From: Pelodiscus sinensis
Taxonomy: Eukaryota; Chordata; Testudines; Trionychidae
NCBI RefSeq assembly: GCF_049634645.1
Contig: NC_134727.1
Span: 31,105,898-31,169,897 of the forward strand
Direction of reading: 5' to 3'
DNA: 64,000 nt
In this document: positions 57,263 through 64,000 of the stretch, one piece after another
Layout of the letters: every line of letters begins with the position of its first letter
Numbering within the stretch: position 1 is the first letter of the stretch
The notes under the pieces: generated by a model
Database searches by the model: none
Told to the model about the DNA's origin: nothing
What the model saw: the letters and a program-made list of their open reading frames with translations, nothing else
Translations under genes and position numbers: made by a program

Positions 57263-57839
57263 TTAAAGGCGAAGTGGCTGGTTTTTGTGATACACCCCAG
57301 ACAAATGAACTAAAATTCTACCTATACCAAAGTGGCCAGCACAAGTACCACACAAGATAGAAGAGCGCTTGCTATCCTTGGCTTATTACCCTTTTTGCAC
57401 TTTGGAATTCTAGATTTTATGTTAATTGTTTTAGAAACACATCCTCAGCTGACTTCATTGAGTGATGACAATTTATACCAGCAGAGAATTTGCCCCATAG
57501 TCTTTTAAAACAAGACTGTTATCTATATGTTTAAAAGGTGTGGATTTTTTTTTTCAAAAGCTTTTGCCAGAGGCCTCTTTGCTGCACCTGTTGAAGTGAA
57601 TGGAACTTTCATTGACTTCAGTGGGATTAATTAAGCCAGTGCTGAGTAGTTTTGAAAATCTTACCCACTGTGTGTTCGACACATCTGCTATGTAAAAACC
57701 TCTTACCTGTTAGGCCATTTCTTTGTCTTCCTCGTGGATAGAACATGGGACTGGGACTCCAGAGTTCTGAGTCCAGCCCTATAAATTTGTAGATATACAT
57801 TTTAGATTAGTGGGTATCCACCTTCGCGGATGTGGATAC

Positions 57840-58035
57840 AAATGTTTTATTTGCATAGAGCTCTAGTTCCAGGTTCTGTTCCCAACTCTGCTTGTGGCTT
57901 GCCAGATTATCTTGGGCAAGTTTCTTTGCCTCTTTGTGCCCGGTTTACATATCTACAAAATGGCAATATTCATACTGACCTTCTTTTGTAAAGTGCTTTG
58001 ATATCTGCTGATGAAAACTATTAGATCAGAAATAG
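57840..58035. mobile_element. MIR-like SINE
   Basis: CTAGTTCCAGGTTCTGTTCC, ATCTTGGGCAAGTTTCTTTG, CCTCTTTGTGCCCGGTTTAC, CTACAAAATGGCAATATTCA and GTAAAGTGCTTTGATATCTG follow the MIR order in the sense direction. Confidence 0.8.
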
Positions 58036-58044
58036 TTGGTATTA

Positions 58045-58363
58045 CAGGTTGAACCTCTCTAGTCCAGCACACTCTGGTCTAGTAACATCCATGGTTCAGC
58101 ATGATTTTAGTTTGCTGGATACCCACTTATCATGGGTGTGCCCAAGTTTCCCATGGTCCCAAAAGTTTGAGAGCTGGAATGGTGGCTATAAGCAGTGTTC
58201 TCTGCTATTATTAACTCTAACTTACCCCTAAATGTCTCCTGTGAGCCCAGTAAGCAGTGGAAATGATGGTCAATATAGACAATATTGACCTCCTGTGGTT
58301 TAGCAAATTCTGTTTCGGCACCAGTCAGGTCCTGAAGGTATCAGACTAGAGAGATTCTACCTA
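58045..58363. mobile_element. TIR element of the GGTTGAACC family, TA-flanked
   Basis: Left CAGGTTGAACCTCTCTAGTC and right GACTAGAGAGATTCTACCTA are inverted repeats; TA precedes and follows (58043-58044 and 58364-58365), which would fit Tc1/mariner-type insertion. The interior GTAAGCAGTGGAA and CAATATTGACC blocks match the copy at 9230-9662. Confidence 0.8.
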
Positions 58364-58879
58364 TAGTATATTTGATTGTTCTGATTGTGTCGTTGTCATG
58401 TTGCCAGAACAATATTCCTTTTTCCAGATTGTGCTATTTACAGTAATCTGCTTTTCTCTTTTTTCTTCCATTTGTAGTTCAAGCCATTAATAAATTTCAT
58501 TTCTGAGGGTTATCCGGAAGCAATACTATGTCAGTGTCTCTTGATAAATAATTTTCTAGTCCTTTACGAATTTTCGACTATATTTCATTTTTCATGTTCT
58601 CAACTCCTGAAGTAGATTTGGGTATTTTCAGTATTTCTCATTTCCTAAATCAAATACTGGTTATGTCAAATGAGAAATATGTAGCAAACATGTTAATAAT
58701 TTTTCTACTATCTCATATGCTGCTTCCAAAATCTAAGTTCCTTTGCACCGAACTTATAAAAACCTCAGATAGATTTACTGTGGATTTAGAAAATGACTTT
58801 ATCTGTAGATTAAGATATAAATATAAAGAAATATACTAAAGTTTGGCCCAATGTCTTTTACATAATCCAGTGCAGATGA
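58364..58879. other. AT-rich unique DNA
   Basis: No supported gene or element. Confidence 0.4.
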
Positions 58880-59045
58880 CGCTTGACTGGGGTCAGGCAT
58901 CTGGGATTGTATTCCTGGATCTGCTACTGACTTACTGTATGACTATGGGCAAGTCACTTCACCTTTCTTTAATCTTGTGCCCTTTGTCTGTCTTGTGTTT
59001 ATATATTGTAAGTTCTTCAGTTGTCTGTCTGCACCATGTTTAGCA
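58880..59045. mobile_element. MIR-like SINE
   Basis: GGATCTGCTACTGACTTACT, ATGACTATGGGCAAGTCACT, TCACCTTTCTTTAATCTTGT follow the MIR core; GTAAGTTCTTCAGTTG near the 3' end is family-typical. Confidence 0.75.
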
Positions 59046-59229
59046 CCATAGAGGGTGGCAGATTTCGGTTAATTCTTCGGCACTATTGTAATACAAACAC
59101 CAACAGTCAATAGCAATAGCAACAATATTTGACTGTTCCAATTTTCCGAACTTTGCAGTGGAAATTTTGAAATCAAAATTGGATTTTTTTTCCTAAAACT
59201 GTGCTCTGCATCAAGCATCGTAAGTATTG

Positions 59230-59335
59230 GACATGAATTAGGAATTGATACTACAAAATCCTGTGGCCAGTGTTGAGCAGAAAGCCAGACCAGTTGATTG
59301 CATGTACTTTCTGGTCTTAAAATCTATGAATCTAT
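59230..59335 (+). mobile_element. CR1 LINE 3' end fragment
   Basis: ACTTTCTGGTCTTAAAATCT followed by ATGAATCTATATA is a CR1 3' UTR end with its short tandem tail. Confidence 0.65.
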
Positions 59336-59779
59336 ATAAGCCAATTGTCCACTCATCATTAAAAAAAACAAATCTTTAATGTTTTGCGGGAACCAGTGAG
59401 TGCTAAGAGGAAGCAGCCTCTCAAAACAAACCATGTTGGTCATGCCCATATCTCTTGAGGTTTTTAACCCCTTACTTAATAAGTCGTTAGCCTTCTCTAA
59501 ATATTGGGGCCAACTCTATTTCCATTGACCCAATGGCAAACTTCTCATTGTCAGCAATGAGATGCAGGAATAGGTCTTTTGTAACCTGACATTTGCAATG
59601 CTCTCAAAAATTGCCATGAAAATGATTAAGGCTTTTTGGGACTACATTTTTCAAAGGAATACTGTAGCACCACAAGAGTTATGTAGTTGATGCAGAACTT
59701 ACGGCTTAAATTCTATGGCCTGTGGGAACAGACCATACTCAGTATGAATGTAATAGGTTAGTGTCAAGGAGATAATGGA
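59336..59779. other. Unique DNA; nothing recognised
   Basis: No supported gene or element. Confidence 0.4.
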
Positions 59780-60912
59780 GGCATTGTCTATACCTGCATA
59801 TTTTGTTACCAAAAACTTCCTTTTGGCAACAAAACAGTGAGTGCATTTACAAGACAGTGCAACTTTTGTCAGGGAAAATACTCAGTTTTGGTGACAAAAA
59901 ACTTCCACCCCTGGAAGAGACTTTTGTCTTTTCCCCTCCCTTTATCGTGGACAAGGAGACAGTGTAGCCTCTGCTATTTGTTTTCTTGAGAGAATTGGCT
60001 TCCACTAGTATCGCACAATGCCTGCACTGCTGGCAGTGGTCAGCATTTTGTGATCTCCCCTTTCCAAGCTCCCTGAAGTATCTGACAAGGGAGTGAGCCG
60101 CTCCATTTGGGGAACAAACAAAGAGCAAAGCATTAGAACGCTTCTGTTCTGCTGCTGCAGGGGGAGGGCTGGAGAGACTGCTGAGCTGCTTTGACATTCC
60201 TCAGCCATGGAGAGCTCATGGAGTCTGAGGAAATCCCAAGAAGCAAAGGGATCAGCTCTCCCTTCTCACAACACTGCATTGTGGGATGCTTGCCCACATT
60301 CCTTTGCTCTGAGGGTATGTCTACACTACCCCGCTAGTTCGAACTAGCGGGGTAATGTATGCATACCGCACTTGCTAATGAAGCCCGGGATTTGAATTTC
60401 CCGGGCTTCATTAGCATAAGCGGGGAGCCGCCATTTTTAAATCCCCGCTGCTTCGAACCCCGTGTAGCGCGGCTACACGGGGCTCGAACTAGGTAGTTCG
60501 GACTAGGGTCCTATTCCGAACTACCGGTACTCCTCGTGAAACGAGGTGTACCGGTAGTTCGGAATAGGCACCCTAGTCCGAACTACCTAGTTCGAGCCCC
60601 GTGTAGCCGCGCTACACGGGGTTCGAAGCAGCGGGGATTTAAAAATGGCGGCTCCCCGCTTATGCTAATGAAGCCCGGGAAATTCAAATCCCGGGCTTCA
60701 TTAGCAAGTGCGGTATGCATACATTACCCTCCTAGTTCGAACTAGGAGGGTAGTGTAGACATACCCTAACTGTGGACAGGGGAGCTAGCTATGTGGCTGT
60801 GAAATGTCAAAGATGGGAGGCAGAAAAACTGGTTTGACCGGTTTTCACTTTTGGTGACTTTTCCATCTCCACAGCACTTTTGTCACCAAACCTTCCTAGT
60901 GTAGACATAGCA
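59780..60912. mobile_element. Harbinger-type MITE interrupted by a palindromic MITE
   Basis: Left GGCATTGTCTATACCTGC and right CCTAGTGTAGACATAGC are family termini. The arms carry TTTTGTTACCAAAAACTTCC and CACTTTTGTCACCAAACC in opposite orientation. The CR1-free interior at 60313-60766 is a separate, younger element. Confidence 0.75.
60313..60766. mobile_element. 454-bp near-perfect palindromic Harbinger-type MITE
   Basis: The whole element is one inverted repeat of two arms of about 225 bp around CCTCGTGAAACGAGG (about 60534-60548). Each arm contains its own hairpins: CCCCGCTAGTTCGAACTAGC, a GAAGCCCGGGATTTGAATTT block with its complement, and CCGTGTAGCGCGGCTACACG. Sites GCCGCCATTTTT (60427-60438) and AAAAATGGCGGC (60641-60652) and ATTAGCAT / ATGCTAAT octamer variants are mirrored. 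Flanks TGA and TAA. Arm divergence is very low, so it is young or under gene-conversion-like correction. Confidence 0.92.
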
Positions 60913-60969
60913 CAAGAATGGGTACCATTGTACAAACATAGTCTGTTTCCTGATGAGCTTATGTTCTCA

Positions 60970-61020
60970 CTAAGGGTAATCATAATGGTCTCTCTTGGCC
61001 TTAAAATCTGAGTTCATGAA
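60970..61020 (+). mobile_element. CR1 LINE 3' end scrap
   Basis: ATAATGGTCTCTCTTGGCCT followed by TAAAATCTGAGTTCATGA is a short CR1 terminal piece. Confidence 0.5.
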
Positions 61021-62284
61021 TGATTTGCATATCTTAACTTTGCCTACGAACATGCACTGGGGTACAGTACACCCGTAATCTATTTTTATGGAGAAGCCTA
61101 TTAGCAACATTTAAAAAAAAATCCCTTCCGCACTCATGTATACACTCGCTTTTTTCTTAGCAAGAGCCTGAAGTCTTTAACTGAAACCTTTGGAATTTTT
61201 GCCTGTGTGTATATATACACTGCATGATTGGGAGCTAAGTTTTCACTAACTTCCCACTTCCCCAAATAAGTTTTGTATACTTTACAGTATTCTCCTTTGA
61301 GAAGTGTTAAAGCCAGTTTGGGGAACAAACCCAATGGAAATTTTGATTTTTCATTCACCAAAAACTTAATGACCAAACATTTTGTTTCCTGCTTTCATGA
61401 AACAGACATCTTTGGACCAAAATCTTCCAATTTTTTTTAATTGAAATGTTTGTGGAAAATAGACACTTTCTACAAAAATGTTTGTCAAAAATGTGACCTT
61501 TTGTCAAAACAAAATTGTAATTAAAATTTTTCATCCAGTGCTGCTCAATATATATATATATATATGCACAGCCTATTGCTACCTGTAGTTAGAATTTATG
61601 CCAGCAAACTTTGAAGCTGCTTATTGCATTCCCTTCACATTTCCCAAAGTCTGAAGACAGTTGACAACTATTTGTGATTATCAACTTAATCTATAATGAA
61701 CTTTCCTAGAAAAATATTACAAAAGGTAAATGTTCTGACAAAAGTAACTAAGGCAGACACTTGGCATTGGCTAAGTTGCTTTGGGAAAATACTTCATACA
61801 CTGAAATTGGCTTCAAGAGGGAAAAAAGTCATTATGAGAGGAATTTCATTATTATAGAAAAAGAATATAATGGGTTTATATATGATGGTGAAAGATGGTA
61901 TCTTTCATTTTTAGCTTCTCTTAATGCACTGGTGACTTTACCATTTCAGCTAAATGCCAAAAAAGATGCATGTTATGAACGCTGGTGTCTTTATTACAGC
62001 AGCATATTATTCTGGCATATTATTTATTGAGCAAGTGCCATTGAGCACAGCAGATGCTGCAAAGTGATTTCTTTTCTATTTGAATTTTAAAAAAATTATT
62101 TTGCCCTTTGGTTCCTCTTTGACTCCCATTTGCTTGTAATTTGCTGTTCTAATGCCTCACCTTTTGTCTCCCATTCCTGTTACTACTTTATTAGCATTTG
62201 TTAATATTGCTTTTTCTTGCCCTTTTAAACATAAATACAACATTTTTAAATAACTGGAAAAATCTTTGGGTCTAGTGCCTGGCC
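61021..62284. other. Unique AT-rich DNA; no gene recognised
   Basis: Includes (TA)n at 61548-61565. Bases 61750-62060 are repeat-free and AT-rich with a 89-codon frame of no recognisable family. Confidence 0.45.
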
Positions 62285-62850
62285 AGGAATGGAAATTCAT
62301 CTACTAAACGAGTTATTCGCTAGCACAATTTGATGAGAGGGTTCACAATTAATTACACAGGAACTGATCTTGCTTTGTACCAGTGTTCGCCCTAAGCTGA
62401 GCACTTGGGCGGCTTCCCAGGAGAGATTCAAATGCCACCCAGTTGATTAGCTCAAATTTCAGCAGTTACATCACTATTTGATTGTTCCTGGTGGTGGGGC
62501 CAGCAGCCAGTGTGTTCTGGCTCTACTCCTGGGGAGCCCCCTGACACTCTGCACAGCTGCCTCTGTATCAGAGGAAGCAGCGCAGGGGGACAGCAGCCCC
62601 TGTCTGCAGGAGGTCCGAGCCTCCACGGACAAACGCTGCTCCATGGCAGCAGCCCCTGTCTGGGGGCAAGGGAGAAATGTCCAAGCTCCCCATGGACAGA
62701 GGTTGCTCTGCAGCAGCAGCCGCTGTCCGTGGGGAGCTAAGACGCCCTGAAGACAAGGGCTGCTTTATTTGAGTTCTTCTGTCAATTAATGAACCAACAT
62801 AATCAATGCTGAATAACTCTAATTCTTCCCGGTGAGTGCTTAATTACATG
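62285..62850. mobile_element. Degraded element sharing the interior of the 30984 hAT-type copy
   Basis: GGTGGGGCCAGCAGCCAGTG, CTCCTGGGGAGCCCCCTG and GCTGCCTCTGTATCAGAGG match 31075-31160 of that element, and a CCTCCACGGACAAACGCTGC-like unit repeats. Exact termini are not seen. Confidence 0.55.
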
Positions 62851-64000
62851 AGTAGTCCCAATGTGATCTAATGGGATTGTTTGTGGAAGTAAGTGTTCAT
62901 GAACACAAGCGTCTCCATTGTGATCTTTCGATGCTACTTGTGAGTTAAACTTAAAATATATATAATACATCTTTGGTTATTAACTTGCTGCTCTGATATG
63001 ACTAAATGCCATCAGTTCCTTTTAATATGATAAACTGATAGAATCTTTAATGTGCATGACCACAAGTCTCAGCATTGGTAAAGCTCCAAGGAAATCAAAA
63101 GAAAATAATCTTAAAAGCAATGAAGAGAGCGAGAGAGAGATCAGTAAAATGGGAGAGGGAGCATGCACATAATTAACAAAATGAAAAAACGAAAAGATTA
63201 CATTTAATCATTTTAATATGATTCTACTTAGTCTGTCACTTGGCCAATAGCGCCTGCTTGGACAATTTCTTCTGAGCTGCTTTTCTGTTGCACCAGCTTC
63301 AGCTTAGCTGTGATGGGGGATCAAATTTCAGGATAAACCAAGAGACAGTAGTTTTATGAGCATACCATAGTCCTTTAGCTTATTCTTCCATTTTTGTAAA
63401 ATCATGCAGTTGAGGATTTTCAGACTTTGAGAACTGAAAAGTGTGTGCTGTGGAGCTAAACCCAGCTCAGGAGGTAAGTAACCCCTAGGATATGCTTTTC
63501 AGCTGAGGTCTGGGTGCTGAATCTGAGTATTATTTTAACTCTTGTGTTCTCTTTGCACAGTTGCCTAACTGTTGGACAGTCCCTTAGTATATACAACAGG
63601 GTTCTTTTTTTCTTTGCTACAGTGGCAGCAAACCTCAGAGGAAAAGCCTTTATCTTGTGCAACCTCTGTGGCATCCCATACATTTTGAATAAGATCTTTT
63701 GTTCTATCAAGTGAAGCCTGAGACTGAGTTAGTAGCAGAAAAGAGAATAGCTTACTGCAGTAGAGAGTAATTATATGAATTCAAAGACATTTGGACCTTT
63801 TTTCCTAGATAGATTTGGATAGAAAATGTTGAGATGGATCAGAGAATGCAAGACCTCCGTTTCTCCAAACTAGTCCTCTTTCCCAGTCCCCTTCCCTGTT
63901 CTCCTTTTTCACATGCTATTTCTGCTATTTTATCATTATAACTCCTTGCCTAATGTATCATGTCGATGAAGTATTTTCTGCTTTTGTATTGTCTGGTCTT
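62851..64000. other. Unique DNA; nothing recognised
   Basis: AT-rich with a short GAGA tract near 63127-63142. No supported gene or element to the end of the window. Confidence 0.45.

Noticed and set aside
1..64000. CRISPR array, tRNA, rRNA or endogenous retrovirus
   Set aside because: No regularly spaced direct repeats with unique spacers, no cloverleaf-like segments with A and B boxes that I could defend, and no LTR pair or gag-pol frames were seen.

Overview
The window looks like non-coding chromosomal DNA from a reptile, most likely a turtle. The case rests on repeat content: CR1 LINEs with the (ATTCTCTG)n or (TTCTATGA)n type of 3' end, very many non-autonomous DNA transposons with TIRs such as CAGGGGTGGGCAA and GGGTATGTCTACAC, MIR-like SINEs, and little CpG-rich unique DNA. 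I recognised no host exon, tRNA, rRNA or CRISPR. The sequence is best read as an intron or intergenic desert repeatedly invaded by mobile elements.

CR1 layer. The main coding feature is a CR1-type LINE at 22776-25446. It has a 5' UTR and a 483-codon frame in which the N-terminal part of ORF1 (Cys-rich motif, coiled coil, start of an SGNH/esterase domain) runs directly into the segment just before the ORF2 reverse transcriptase. The endonuclease and the end of ORF1 are missing. The reverse transcriptase follows after a small frameshift, and the 3' end is lost. Older CR1 pieces lie at 2255, 4138, 6740-8818, 19025-19985, 43987-45175 (a sense copy inside an antisense copy), 47450, 51305, 59230 and 60975.

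DNA-transposon layer. About a dozen elements share termini like GGGTATGTCTACAC and, where readable, 3-bp TNA-type target duplications, which suggests PIF/Harbinger. The 2.4-kb copy at 10913-13320 still carries, on the minus strand, pieces of a Myb/SANT-like gene with an AATAAA, and on the plus strand a short transposase-N-terminus-like frame. A 291-bp copy at 33832-34122 is an internal-deletion derivative with the same ends. Copies at 42231-42593 and 60313-60766 are nearly complete palindromes with paired YY1-like and octamer-like motifs. A second set are hAT-type elements with 8-bp target duplications that I could read directly (2397-2876, 2568-2727, 6972-7416, 8142-8718, 21487-21663, 37295-37534, 37683-38209, 52086-52613, 55130-56129).

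Many insertions are nested, so relative ages can be read from the sequence: hAT inside hAT inside a MIR-like SINE at 54790-56310, two hATs inside one CR1 at 6740-8818, and a palindromic MITE inside another MITE at 59780-60912. A SINE-like element at 5780-5983 is flanked by a perfect 15-bp duplication. The remaining stretches, about half of the window, hold microsatellites and AT-rich unique sequence in which I see no gene.
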